Assembly (NCBI RefSeq): GCF_040958095.1
Contig: NC_091198.1
Span: forward strand, 36,964,276-37,028,275
Reading direction: 5' to 3'
From: Procambarus clarkii
Taxonomy: Eukaryota; Arthropoda; Malacostraca; Decapoda; Cambaridae
DNA: 64,000 bases
The notes beneath the pieces are model-generated. The model was given only the letters and a program-made list of their open reading frames with translations. It ran no database searches and had not been told where the DNA came from. A program made the position numbers and the translations under genes. This document shows, piece after piece, positions 21,992 to 32,380 of the stretch. Within the stretch, counting starts at the first letter, position 1. Every line of letters starts with the position of its first letter.

Positions 21992-24457
21992 ATGGCAGAA
22001 AAAGCGACCATCGACGATCTGGACGATATTCAGGCTTTTCTGAACAGGGAGGACTGTCTTGCCAGATTAAAATATCTGGGAAAACAGGAACTTGTACTTG
22101 TAAGTGCCTACCTGGAGATAAAGATATGTGCCAGTGATTCCCGTGTGGAGATCTTGTCCAAGGTTCACCGGCATTTGAAGGCCGAAGAGAAAGAGGAAAG
22201 TGAGGACAAGGTACAAAAGCAAGTGAGGAAGTAGCTTCCACTGAAAAGGAAGATAAGGGCAGTGACATTGACAGTGATGCAGGTGAGCTAAATATAAGTT
22301 TACTTACAGTCAAAATGCGTGCCTTAGAAATAAATCGTGAGATAGAATGGAAGAAGTTAGAAATAGAACGAGAATTAAAAGATAAAGAAATGGAGATGAA
22401 AGATAAAGAATTGGCGATGAGGCGTTTAGAATTAGAAAGAGAAGAAGAGAAGAGCGAGAAAGAGAAGAGAAACGAGAGAGAGAAGAACGAGAAAGAGAAG
22501 AGAAACGAGAAAGAGAAGAGCGAGAAAGAAAAGAGAAACGAGAAAGAGAAGAGCGAAAGAGAGAAGAAAAAGAAAAGGAGAGACAACATGAGCTAGAAGT
22601 ATTGAGATTAGGCGGTGGTTGGAGGCAAAGAATGGAAACAAGTATTTTTGATCCGGTAAGGAACATAAAAATGGTCCCGAAGTTCAACGAAAAGGAAGTT
22701 TCGAAGTTCTTCGCGGCCTTCGAGAAAGTCGCAGCCTCTTTGGAGTGGCCAAAGGAGAATTGGGCCATCATGATACAGTCCGTCTTGACTGGGAAGGCCC
22801 AAATCGCCTACTCCACGTTGTCCCTTGATGACTCTGGCGATTACGACAAGGCGAAGAAGGTGGTGCTCATGGCGTACCAATTGGTACCTGAGGCTTACAG
22901 GCAGAAGTTTAGAAACCTTAAAAAGACCTCAGAGCACACTTTCACCGAATTCGCGACCATCAAGGAGCGACTTTTCCAGGAATGGCGTGCCTCTCGGAAG
23001 GTGGAAACCAAAGAAGACCTCGAGCAGCTCATACTGTTAGAGGACTTCAAAGACTGTCTGTCTGGAGACCTGAAGACGTACTTAGAGGAACAGCAGGTAG
23101 AGACCTTGAGTGCGGCAGCCACCATGGCTGAGGAATACATCCTGACGCATAGGCCTTCTGCTAAGTATGTCCCGAGGAATTACCCTCGCCGGTTTGACAA
23201 ACCTCGTCATGACGAAGAGGAGACCTCCGTCCCACAAAGCGCTAAGAAGACGCCCCCAAGTAGCCCTCGAAGGACTAGTCCTAATAGTCCGAAACACCGG
23301 AGTCCGAGGAGGAATATGGTGTGCTGGACTTGTGGGCAGAAAGGGCATGTAGCTGCTATGTGCCGAGGCAGAAGAGGTAACGGCCCACGTAGGGAGGTGA
23401 TGTTAATGAGCTGTGTAACACCTCCAGCAGGAAGCCAGTCTACGACTACGCAGGAAGGACCAAGTTTGTTCGCCCTTCACACTTCAAGCGGATATGTAAC
23501 GAGTGATCATACTGGTAGATCAGTAGTAGTGCTCAGAGATAGTGGAGCAGCCCAATCCCTGATCGTGAGAAGCTCGTTACCCGAGGGAGTGAGTGTGGAT
23601 GGGAGACTAAAGGTTGTCCTGGTCGGGTTTCCTAGGACGCGGTACGTCGCCCCCTTAGTGCCGGTACATCTCGACTCGCCTTACTTCAGCGGCACATGTG
23701 CGTTGGCAGTAGTCGATACCCTCCCTATAGCTGGGATTGACGTGGTACTAGCCAACGACTTGGTGACAGGTTGGGACTACAGACATCCTAAGATAGTGGA
23801 CGAGCCAGCCGGAACAGCAAGGTCTGAGGTAACAGCGGGCAGTGGTAATATCCAGGTACAGACAGACCCGGAATTAAGTAATATGTTTAATTTGTCCTCT
23901 ACCCGACAGATTGAGAACGTTCTAGCAGAGTCTCCTGAATCGTTTCCCGACAAGAAGCATGAGGTTATGATGGCAGAAGCGACTGAGCGAGAAGAGAGGC
24001 CTCGTGTGAAAGTACCCACGGATACCAAAGAGTCTGGAGCGAAGGCGGGTGAGTACTTGCGGTATGGCAAGGTACAGCGTTCATTGAACCGGCCAGAGAT
24101 TCCCCAGACGTCGGAGGTATGTGAGGTATGTGCGAAGGTTTTAGAGCCCTCTTTGGTCCAAACCAGGCTAATGGATGTAGCCGGCTATGGACATTACAGG
24201 CTCAGGAAGCTTATCCCTCGGTTGGCCATATGTTTCTTAGCAGTATTTTTTGTTCTTGTGTGTGTTCTCAGTAAGGACCAGAGGACGACCCGACAGATGA
24301 TGGCTCCCATGAACATCGTGAAGAGATCCCAGGGATTCGAGACTTGCACTGTGAGTGTTGCAGTCGAAGAAGGGACCTGGAAGGTGATGGTAGATACAGG
24401 AGGTACGAGATATGATATTATGAGTGACTGTTTCCGACAGGTTGACACCCCCGCGTG
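21992..24457 (+). pseudogene. Gag and protease-like region of the gypsy-type element, broken by two frameshifts
   Basis: The reading starts at ATG 21992 (MAEKATIDDLDD). It changes frame near 22230 and again inside a Lys/Glu-rich coiled-coil repeat (about 22440-22590), and stays open to 24457. The third frame holds a SCAN-like capsid domain (LVPEAYRQKFRN near 22885), a CCHC knuckle (CWTCGQKGHVAAMC, 23322-23363) and a retropepsin-like DSGAAQSLIV (23538). Unexpectedly, a hydrophobic segment follows (about 24205-24265), then a second Asp-Thr-Gly motif, VDTGGTRYDIM (24390). SCAN-like capsids are known from Gmr1-like gypsy elements. The frameshifts make this copy non-functional unless they are assembly errors. 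Confidence 0.75.
22440..22590 (+). repeat. Coding microsatellite, Lys/Glu-rich
   Basis: GAGAAAGAGAAGAGAAACGA-type repeats encode alternating KEKRNEKEKS residues, probably a long coiled coil in the gag. The second gag frameshift falls inside this repeat, so replication slippage is its likely cause. Confidence 0.75.
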
Positions 24458-24925
24458 ATTGCTGAGCCTAGATGCAGCGTTATACGGAACGTTGGTCGAC
24501 CTGACGGTGGCAGAGCGAATGCCATCCTCGATGTACGAGCAGCCCTGTTGGGACTAGGTGTGGGCCTAGTAGAGGAGTATGCTGTGAGTACTGATTTAAC
24601 CTTCGCTGTCACTCTAAATTATCAGACCCCTGTATTCCAGGTTCCCATCTCCCTGAAGGACTACCGGAACGGTACCAGAAATACCGTCTGTAACCAGCCA
24701 TCATTGGTGCCACGACACAGGGAAGTGTCGAGTCGCCCCAGATCGCGTCGATATCAATCCTTACTTGAGGCACGTGAGATTATGCCCCTGTTTGACATCG
24801 CAGTGGAGGTGTGGAAGATCACATCGGGCAGGGCATTGCCTTCAATCTGCAAGTTCCCTTTGTGTCAGGGGTTTCTCCTTAGGACAGTTCTGTGGACAAG
24901 ACAGCCTCACCACTCCAGTTTATAA
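24455..24925 (+). CDS. Unrecognised frame downstream of the protease-like region
   Basis: A 156-codon frame overlaps the end of the gag and protease frame by one codon's width and ends about 95 bases before the right LTR. I recognise no domain. It may continue the second Asp-Thr-Gly region in another frame, or be remnant pol or env-like sequence. Coding status is unproven. Confidence 0.3.
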   Translation: MIAEPRCSVIRNVGRPDGGRANAILDVRAALLGLGVGLVEEYAVSTDLTFAVTLNYQTPVFQVPISLKDYRNGTRNTVCNQPSLVPRHREVSSRPRSRRYQSLLEAREIMPLFDIAVEVWKITSGRALPSICKFPLCQGFLLRTVLWTRQPHHSSL

Positions 24926-25010
24926 TGTACGTGAGTCCGTGTGGAGTAGTATCCACGTTCTAATTTGGTTTGTGTTTTTCTTTATAGAACCCCAAACCAA
25001 ATTCTTTTTG

Positions 25011-25019
25011 GTGGGGAGG
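25011..25019 (+). promoter_or_regulatory. Polypurine tract candidate
   Basis: GTGGGGAGG lies directly before the right LTR, the position from which plus-strand DNA synthesis is primed. It is short and contains one T, so the exact extent is uncertain. Confidence 0.55.
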
Positions 25020-26031
25020 TGTTACGGACCCGAGCCCAGCGTCCGAGCCCGGAGCAGTGACGGCCGCGCCATCTGTGGGTCAGCTCCCGAAACCCCCTCC
25101 AAATGGACGACGCCACCTAGTGAGGACGAGGTATACTGGCCACAAGGGCTAGTTTCCCGTCCTGATCAGCTCATAACACAGCCGCTGCTGACCTCTGGTG
25201 AGGTGGAGCTTAGACAGCAACACCATCTATGGAGTGGATAGGTGGACGTTTGTGTCTAAGCCTGTAAGTGAGATGCCCTAGAGTGTCCCTATTACTGATG
25301 ACGTGTCTGATTACAGAGTCGACCTGGGACTGCTGTAATAGAAGTTGGATCAGTCTACCCAAGGCAGTCGAAGAGTCTCCACGTGTTTGCTGCAGCAGCT
25401 GTGAGTCACCCCCCGGATGAACACTGTGGTGTTAGCCTGCCTGTGACGTGGCAGTGGAGGGATTGTCGTACCCGGTTCTGACTGGTGGAGACGCTTAACC
25501 ACTGGGGTGTTGTGGTGAGGAGAGTGATCTATGGGATCACACGAGGCTCCTGACTAGGGCTCGCAACCCTAGTATCGGTCGTGGAGTGGCCTACGCAGCG
25601 TTGCTGATTGGAACCTGCCAGCTACAGGCTGGATTTGTGGTTGACGGCCTCCACGACGGTGCCCCCAGTGGAACTGTGATTTGGCTGGCCTGTGGCCATG
25701 GTAGACTCAAGCGTACCGAAGGATTCATCGTGAGGCCACAAGAGGACCAAGAGCTAAGCATCGTCGAGCACCGTGGAACACTCCGCGTCTTCAGAGGAAG
25801 ACCACATTGTATATAATAGTGTTAATACCTCCCCCGTGTGATAAGATATATATTATTTATGGTGATGGTGACAATTATATTATTAAGTTTTTGCCTTTGT
25901 CTCCCTTCCCCTTTAATTTACTTGCGTTACGGAGCTCACCCCTTGAAAGCCACTACTAGCTTGGGGCCGGATACCCAAACTCTACTTACATCAGAGAAAG
26001 AACCCAGTTGCGACCCGAGAGGGCCGTAACA
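25020..26031 (+). repeat. Right LTR of the gypsy-type element
   Basis: It begins TGTTACGG and ends CCGTAACA like the left LTR. Differences from the left copy are scattered substitutions (for example GGGCTGAC against GTTCTGAC, AGAGAATCG against AGCGTACCG) and one extra C near 25160. CCTAG follows directly as the target duplication. Confidence 0.92.
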
Positions 26032-26159
26032 CCTAGCAAGATAAGGAAATCAAAACAGACTACCGCATGGTTAAAACGAAACCGTAGCCTAAAATTTCCC
26101 AAACTAACTCCCCCACAATGAAAACAAAATTTTGTGAAACCCCCTCCCTCCCCCATCAC

Positions 26160-28006
26160 TAGTCTGCCCCCCCCCCCCCCACCTGCCTGGGTCAGCCAGG
26201 TCGTACAGAGTCTAGTTCTATACTGATGTCGGGGCCTGGTAGTCACTTTGCTCTGGCTCTGGTATCCCGTTTTCTTTGGTGTTTTTGCTTTTGAGGCGGT
26301 GTGTTCCTATAAGGATGTGTGCGTGAGCCAGGAGTTTAGTGTACTGGAACTGCATGTGCTCAGGGTTTCCTTCCCTGTGAGCTCTGTAAGTACTAGCCTT
26401 GCATGGTGAAGGTTATCTTTCCCTGGGGGCATTCAGTCAACACTACTTTCAAGGGGGCTTCCTCACTTGTGGTGGTCCTCGCCCTTAAGGTAAACCTTTA
26501 ATCTGTGTTATTAAAGAAATTAAATATATTAAAGTCTTTAATAAGTAAATCTGTGACTTTGTTTTTCCTTGGTTTGGGAGTGTTTTGGTTGGTGGGGTGC
26601 ATTGTGGTCTGTGTGACCAGTTATTTTGTTAAAACAAGCTGTGCCGAAGCTTCTCCCAGGCTACTCATACTCCTACTGGGGTGGGGCATTTTCATACTCA
26701 TGCATGGTATTTTCATGCAGGAGTGGGATATTTCATACCTGTACGTTTTTAGACTTGGGTTCGACTCCCTCTCAATTTTGCTTTCGGGGTTCCTTTGGGT
26801 TTCCCTGGGGGTAGGCATCTTTCTGGAGGTTTCTGCCCTCATGTCTTTCCCTTTGGAGGAGCATGAGGTTCTGTTGTGTGGCCCAGTTTTTTCCTTGGCT
26901 TTGGCCCTGGCCTGTTTTGAGTTCAGGTCCTTCTTAACCTATTTGGTACATTCCAAGGTTTTTCGGTCGTTCTGGCTAGCTGACACCCCATTGTTTTTCT
27001 CACTTTTCTTGGCGCGGCTTTGCCGATCCCTGCATGCTGGAGTGGCGTGGAATTGGGAAAGTGTTCTACGTTTTAAAGGGTCTCGACTTTGAGCTTCTTG
27101 ATGCCTATCTTTGGCTCCGCCCTTTCTCACAAAAGTTAGTGAGCTGCAGCTTCATGTTATTTCCCTCGCTGTTGGTATTGTTTGTGGTGGATTACCTTCG
27201 GGCCTGTCGGCACTTGGGTTCTGTCGTAGGCTTGCTGAGCCTCCTTGAGCTCCTTCCAGATTGGCTCTCAGAGAATGTCCGGGTGCTCTGCTCTGGCCAG
27301 GAAGAGGCTATGCCCATGAGTTGGTCGAGGTAGGCCATAGGTGGAGTCTGAGGCCGGGTTGCATGTGCCACCTGGGGTGGCTTCATCTGTAATGGGTCGA
27401 CACCGTACTTGCCCTGCTCGTAATGCCTCAGGATTTGCACCGGCACTTTTGCAGTTTGTCCTACTTCTTCTTTTCTGGCAAAGAATGAGATGGCTGCTTT
27501 CCGGAGGGGTCCTTGGGTTGTTGATGCTTGGTTGGTCAGGCTGTGGGTGCATCATGTGTTGTCTGGTTGCGGCTCTCCACCGTCATTTGCGCGCCACGGC
27601 TTCTGTGTCGGGTTACTCGCTTTGGGTTGATCTGGTCTCCCTCCTTCCCTTTTCCAGGGTTCGAGTCTCCCAGGTCGTCTGTAGGGTTATTCGGTCTAGC
27701 CAGCCTACGGTCTATCCCCGTGGCCACGTCATTCGTAAGTTTGCTGCTCATTGCTGCCGTCTTCGGTAACATGTCTTGGGCCGAGATTCGGGTGCGGAGA
27801 TTTTGGCGGTCGGACAGGGTCTTGGCAGCGCGCTACTTGGTCAATGATCCGAGGCCTGTGTTGCTTTGGGTCGGTGGTTGCAGCCAGTTGTCTCGACTTT
27901 GCTTTGAGGGGTGAGTGCCAACTGCCTCTGGGGTAAGTCCCTCATGTTTTTGTCGTTTGGTAAGTAGCTCTGAGGAGCAAGAGGGGCTCCCCCCAGAAAA
28001 CCAATG
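26160..28006. repeat. Degraded dispersed repeat in the TRAP1 intron
   Basis: This G/T-rich sequence has many overlapping open frames on both strands, the longest 26505-27092 with hydrophobic composition. None shows a recognisable domain, and the 26320-26450 part recurs inverted at 18930-19120. I take it for an old transposon body rather than host coding sequence. Confidence 0.45.
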
Positions 28007-28539
28007 TTGAATGTAATGAAATGCCATTTTCTGGGCGAGACCCGGAGGCTCCCCGGCATCCCTCCCTCCCTCCCTCTGGTCGGCAGTTTTTTGCATGTTT
28101 TGACATCCAGCCTCAGAACTGAAGGGTGGATAGCTGGCGTAGGGGGTCTGAGGCTCCCACCAGCTGTGCAGAAAGCGGCACGGCGACGTGTGACGTCATG
28201 CTCGTTTCTTTTAGGGGGAGTTCTATCCACTTGTTCGGCCTGTGGTATCAATAATTTCACCAGAATAGGGGTTTGTTTTGGGATGCTTACCTTTCTGGGT
28301 GCCTGACCAGGTCGATGGCAGACATAGAATGCTTCCAACCACACAAGGTTTCTATAGGCCATTGCTTCCCATGCCTGGCCCCCTCAGAGAGGGGGCCAGG
28401 TTCTGCCTCGTGGTCCCCGGTAGGCCCACAGAACTCCATACACATGACTGATGCCAAAGGCTGACATTAGCATATCAGCCTAGTAAGCTCCGGGGAGCCT
28501 CCAGGTCTCACCCAGAAAATGGCGTTTCATTACATTCAA
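28007..28539. mobile_element. 533-bp element with ~50-bp terminal inverted repeats (MITE-like)
   Basis: The left end TTGAATGTAATGAAATGCCA (28007-) is mirrored by the right end TGGCGTTTCATTACATTCAA (-28539). The match continues for about 50 bp (28007-28056 with 28490-28539) with three mismatches seen. The interior lacks a transposase frame. No clear target duplication is visible in the flanks, so the superfamily is undetermined. Its right part recurs at 17490-17906. Confidence 0.75.
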
Positions 28540-28589
28540 CTCTGGGTTTTTATTGCATATAACATAAATTGTGTTCATTTTTTTTACAG

Positions 28590-28826
28590 TGTCAGCTGAG
28601 AGTAGTCTTCGTTGTTCCCAAGCAAATGAATTGATGGACTGGCTAAAAACTGTGTTGGCTGGACGATGTTGGGGAGTGAAGGCTACTTCTCGTCTGGAGT
28701 CGCATCCATGTGTCATCACTGTGGAAGAGATGGGTGCAGCAAGACACTTCGTACGCACTCAATTTACACAGTACCCGAAGAGACCAGATACTCACTTTTG
28801 CAGCCACAGTTGGAAATTAATCCAAG
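28590..28826 (+). CDS. TRAP1: TRAP1, next exon, with a one-base frame disruption
   Basis: The exon encodes the TRAP1 C-terminal-domain segment ANELMDWLKTVLAGR, VKATSRLESHPCVITVEEMG, AARHFVRTQ and, after a frame change, PEETRYSLLQPQLEINPR. Both halves match the order in known TRAP1 proteins (for example the VTVEEM-AARHF and LLQP-LEINP blocks). The acceptor is TTTTTTTTTACAG and the donor GTATGA at 28827. Between TQFTQ and PEETR the frame moves by one, at about 28770-28773, where one base seems missing. This is either an assembly or sequencing error or an inactivating mutation. The following TRAP1 exon is not found in the window. Confidence 0.85.
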
Positions 28827-29185
28827 GTATGAATTTTTGTTTTGGCCTGTAATAGAGAGGGAACATAGACTTCCTTGACCCTCAGCTCTCTCTCTGACTT
28901 GGTCCTCTCTCATTCCTGTTAATCCACTCCATATTTCCTGTATTACAAGTGATGTGGAAAGCATGGGGGATTTTTTTTATATTGCAGAATGGTGACTGAT
29001 AGGGGCTAGTGTGTGATGCTTTCCTACTAATCCAGACCCACTCAAATGCACCTGCTATATTTAGATCAACAACACTGCTGATCTATGATTCATCCAGTGT
29101 CTAATGTCACTTAGTGGAGAGATTTAGCAAGAGGTCAGCAGCAGATCAACTTTTTCTAAATACCATGTTGGCGATCACAGCAAAC

Positions 29186-29505
29186 AATGATGGTCAAAAA
29201 AATTTCATTTGCGCAAACTGGCCGCACACTGAATGGCAGACTTAAAGAACACAAGAGAAGTGTTAAGTCTGCAGACACTAACAATACTCTCTTCTGCCAT
29301 GTGAGGGATTCTAATCATCCCATTGATTGGTCTTCCTACAAAATAATCATTCCTGCCTCTACACAGACGCCGTCTTGTAGAATCGGCTCTAATACACAAT
29401 GTACCCAACATGAACTTGAGTCCTGGCTTTGTTGCTGTGGACTCTACCCTTTCACAGTATATACTCAAATGCTCTAATCTTTCTAACAAACGTGACTTAA
29501 CATAA
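29186..29505 (+). pseudogene. Penelope-like element, GIY-YIG endonuclease C-terminal fragment
   Basis: QTGRTLNGRLKEHKRSVK followed by LFCHVRDSNHPIDWSS is the typical C-terminal endonuclease region of Penelope-like retroelements in arthropods. The matching C-terminal residues (LVESALIHNVPNM, then VDSTLSQYILKCS) continue in another frame after about 29370 and end at a stop at 29505. The GIY-YIG core and the whole reverse transcriptase are missing upstream, so this is a 5'-truncated, frameshifted remnant. Confidence 0.75.
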
Positions 29506-29910
29506 GCTTACCCCTTCCATTTATCTTTCTTTCTCTTTCCTTTTCTTTCTATCTTCTCACCTTTTTCTGTCCATTGTCTTCTCCTACGCTCCCTTGCTAT
29601 CCTCTTCTTATTCCTATTACTATCTCCTTCCGTGGTTATAATAGGAGCTGCCTCGTATGGGCCAACAGACCTTCTGCAATTCTCATTATTACTACTATCC
29701 CCTACACCTGACTTTCCTCCTCAGCTCTCTCTTGCCTATTTATTGCCTGTCTCTACCTCCTCTTCACAATCGACTTGAGAATGGTCCAGGACGGACCGAA
29801 ACGTCGTCGTCCCTTCAACTTCTAGTGTGTGGTCTGGTCAACATACTTCAACCACGTTATTGTGACTCATCGCCTGCATCTGACACTGTCACTACAGTGT
29901 GTTGAATGTA
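29506..29910 (+). mobile_element. Penelope-like 3' untranslated tail
   Basis: A pyrimidine-rich stretch is followed by GAGAATGGTCCAGGACGGAC, CGAAACGTCGTCGTCCCTTC, TCTAGTGTGTGGTCTGGTCA and GTGACTCATCGCCTGC. This block recurs, inverted, at 32296-32380 and 39970-40085. I know it as a widespread tail in decapod genomes (from memory, not searched). Confidence 0.65.
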
Positions 29911-30340
29911 TTTAAACGTTGCAACAATGAATAATGAGAGCAATCATTATATGAATGGCGTAATAACAGGGAAGCAGTAGCGCCTCTGGTGGTCAGATGC
30001 TTAACTGTATTAGAGGTTGACAGTTTAGATATTATAGTGAAGTAAGGGTGAGTGGCGCGTCTGGGAGTCCCGCTTCTTAACGTGTAGCTCATTTATCGAC
30101 CAGCCGCCGCCTGGCAAGGGTCACTTTGATTACCAGTGAAAAAAGATAAATGTGTTACAGATATCATTACTCAATCATAATATAGAAAGGATTGTACGAG
30201 GTGTGTACTTCATGTTGTTATTCATTATTATTTTGTATATTTTATGTAATTAGACAAAATATAGAGGTGATTGTCAGGTGGCAGCCATAGGTGTACCCGC
30301 TAGTTAAGTCATTAGGGCGCTTGTGGTGGCCTTAATAGCC
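29911..30340. other. Unannotated stretch
   Basis: This is AT-rich sequence between the Penelope tail and a SINE. I see no exon, tandem array or transposon end. Confidence 0.4.
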
Positions 30341-30344
30341 ATGC

Positions 30345-30618
30345 CAGTAGTTAGCCAGCAATCTTAGGGTTATCTTGAGATGATTTCGGGGCTTAGCGTT
30401 CCCGCGGCCCGGTCCTCGACCAGGCCTTCTTTTTCTTACACATCCCCAGGAAGCAGCCCATAGCAGCTGTCTAACTCCCAGGTACTTATTTACTGATAGG
30501 TAAACAGGGTCATCAGGGTGAAAGAAAGTGCCCATTTGTTTCAGCCTCCACCAGAGATCGAACCCGGAACCTCAGGATTACGAATACGAAGCGCTGTCCA
30601 CTCGGCTGTCAGGCCCCT
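30345..30618 (-). mobile_element. tRNA-derived SINE (Ser/Leu-type head), minus strand
   Basis: Read on the minus strand, the head GCCTGACAGCCGAGTGGACA with a long variable-arm-like stretch and the B box GGGTTCGATC resemble a class II tRNA. The body follows (CACCCTGATGACCCTGTTTA, AGTAAATAAGTACCTGGGAG), then ATCATCTCAAGATAACCC at the tail. It is a SINE, not a functional tRNA: the acceptor stem and anticodon region do not form a clean cloverleaf. Confidence 0.7.
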
Positions 30619-31175
30619 TAAAACAACCCAAAGAGAAATCTTCGACATATTTTGATGAAAATCTGAATGAAAAGAGAAATTTTGGCCACAGATTGTGTGA
30701 AGATGGTGGGGGGGGGGGGGGATTGACGGGGTGCAGGTTAGTACGATGAGCATGATTCAGAATGATGGAAGGAGAAGGGCTCCTATGATGAATTGACTTA
30801 AGGGCCACCATCTACAGTGGCCTCGACGGGGACAGGACGGCGGCACCTTGTCAAAGGTCAGCCTTCCTACTCCCTCCACCCTTATTTTATTGAGGATTTG
30901 TCTTGTGTATATTGTGAACAAAAGGAATGACTCGGCATTTACGACTTGAGTGGTTAAGCGGGTTCATGGGTTAATAACCCTATGGGGGAAACAACACATC
31001 TATTTTCTGTGTTACATTGTGGCTTGTTGAGCTTGAAGCTGTTGTCCAGCCTGTCTGTGTCAAATATGATATTTTAGTGAAGTGGTCTGTATTAATAGCC
31101 TCCAACTTGGTCAGTATTACAAAGGCCTCGGCTGTTATTTATTTATATAACTACAAGTTATATTGGGTTTCTGAT
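30619..31175. other. Interspersed remnants, no gene
   Basis: It contains a poly-G run (30704-30720) and a block at about 30800-30960 (GGGCCACCATCTACAGTGGC, CACCTTGTCAAAGGTCAGCC). That block returns in diverged form at about 32008-32140. No coding evidence is seen. Confidence 0.45.
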
Positions 31176-31181
31176 CAACCC

Positions 31182-31534
31182 GTCCTCTTAAAACTAACGT
31201 CACTTTTGGCTGGTATGCGCGGCGCTATGGCCAAATTTGAACAAAATTTGAAATGAAATCGACTCACAAAAGTGACGCACTGTTCCGTTTTCTGTTTGAG
31301 TCGCCCGGCTTACTCGGCCAGCTTAGAAGAGGATTCTTTCCATTAACATTTTTCATAACGTTTTGAAACTTTTTGAGAATTTCCTGCCCACCTAACCTAT
31401 CAGAGGACTCTTAACTTATTGTTGTTGAAAAAAAAAAATCCCAAATTTATTTTCATTTTTTTTTCATTTTCAAATTACGTCCATATTCGGCCATACGGGT
31501 AAACGGCCAAAAGCGACGCTATTTTTAAGAGGAC
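31182..31534. mobile_element. 353-bp MITE-like element with inverted ends
   Basis: The left end GTCCTCTTAAAACTAACGTC and the right end GACGCTATTTTTAAGAGGAC are inverted counterparts, extending imperfectly through ACTTTTGGC and GGCCAAAAGC. The interior is AT-rich without a transposase. Target duplications are unclear, and the repeat may extend a few bases further out on each side. Confidence 0.6.
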
Positions 31535-31547
31535 AGGTGACAAGGAG

Positions 31548-31690
31548 TACATAGCCCTATGTGTTTACATTCTTGTAAAGCCACTAGTACGCATAGCACT
31601 TCGGGCAGGTCCTTAATCTAACAGATAATATTAAGTAGGTAATTTCTAGGAAAATTTATAGGCTAATCTATCAAAATCTACAACAATTTA
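31548..31690 (-). mobile_element. 3' tail of an L2/CR1-like non-LTR element, minus strand
   Basis: The reverse complement reads AAGGACCTGCCCGAAGTGCT, then ACTAGTGGCTTTACAAGAAT. This matches the 3' end of the element at 42842-45110 (GGACCTGCCCGAAACGCTGC near 44994). Confidence 0.65.
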
Positions 31691-32290
31691 AACATTTATA
31701 GTGTTACTCCTTCAAAGATTTGTGGTAGTGACAGTTGAACAAGTTCTGGCATGATTGTTGTTGCTGTCTTGAACTTTCTCCAAAGCGGAAAATCATTGAT
31801 GTGTTTTTGAAGTGAAGTTTCCATATTAGGACACAGTAGGCCAGATGGGACCACAACAGAGACTCGTACAGTTCAATATTCAATGTTGTTCGTTTAAGTC
31901 AATGATTCGTTTAACTATTCTTAAGGATTGTTTTCATATTAACTGTGAGTCCCAGATGTTTAATGGCTGGTACATCATAACTCCTAGGTAATATTGACTT
32001 AAATTTACCAGAGGGCCACCATTTCTCCATAGTGCCCTCTACGGCAACAGGAAGCCGGCAGCTTGTCAAAGGTTCCCCTACGGTTCCTGAGGAGTTTGTC
32101 TATCTGTATTTTGAGCGCGCAAACTGCTGCATTATGACATTAAAGGTAGTTTGATAATATGTACAACGTGTTTTGTAGCTAAGCTAAAGGTGACTTGTAA
32201 TGTTTAGCAACAAGTCACCCTAGATTGTTTAGTGTTAACGACTAGGGCGATGGAGTGGTCATATCAGGATAGCAATTGTGCAGATAAATT
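31691..32290. other. Mostly unannotated; one old repeat block
   Basis: The block at about 32008-32140 (GAGGGCCACCATTTCTCCAT, GCTTGTCAAAGG) is a diverged copy of 30800-30960. Nothing else was recognised. Confidence 0.4.
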
Positions 32291-32295
32291 GGGAA

Positions 32296-32380
32296 GATAA
32301 TTGCAGACGAGGAGTCACAATAACGGGGGCTGAAATATGTTGACCAAACCACACACTAGAAAGTGAAGGGACGACTAGAT
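32296..32380 (-). mobile_element. Penelope-like tail fragment, minus strand
   Basis: CAGACGAGGAGTCACAATAA, TGTTGACCAAACCACACACT and GTGAAGGGACGAC are the inverted counterpart of the tail at about 29770-29885. It is diverged and truncated. Confidence 0.55.

Larger units (their letters stand above)
20533..26031 (+). mobile_element. Ty3/gypsy-type LTR retrotransposon, non-autonomous
   Basis: A complete insertion of 5.5 kb has two ~1-kb LTRs, 5-bp target duplications CCTAG on both sides (20528-20532 and 26032-26036), a primer-site-like TGG motif, a repeat-rich leader, a gag and protease-like region, and a purine-rich tract before the right LTR. No reverse transcriptase, RNase H or integrase motif is seen in any frame of the 3.5-kb interior, so this copy depends on another element. 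The LTRs differ by roughly a dozen substitutions and one indel by eye, indicating a fairly young insertion. It lies in sense orientation within the TRAP1 intron. Confidence 0.88.

Noticed and set aside
26505..27092. 195-codon hydrophobic frame as a membrane protein gene
   Set aside because: It lies in G/T-rich degraded repeat DNA with equally long frames on the other strand, has no recognisable family, and is inside the TRAP1 intron.
29770..29890. Hammerhead ribozyme in the Penelope-like tail
   Set aside because: GAAAC followed by GTC looked suggestive, and some Penelope-like elements carry hammerheads. However, no CTGANGA box lies at a suitable distance on either strand.
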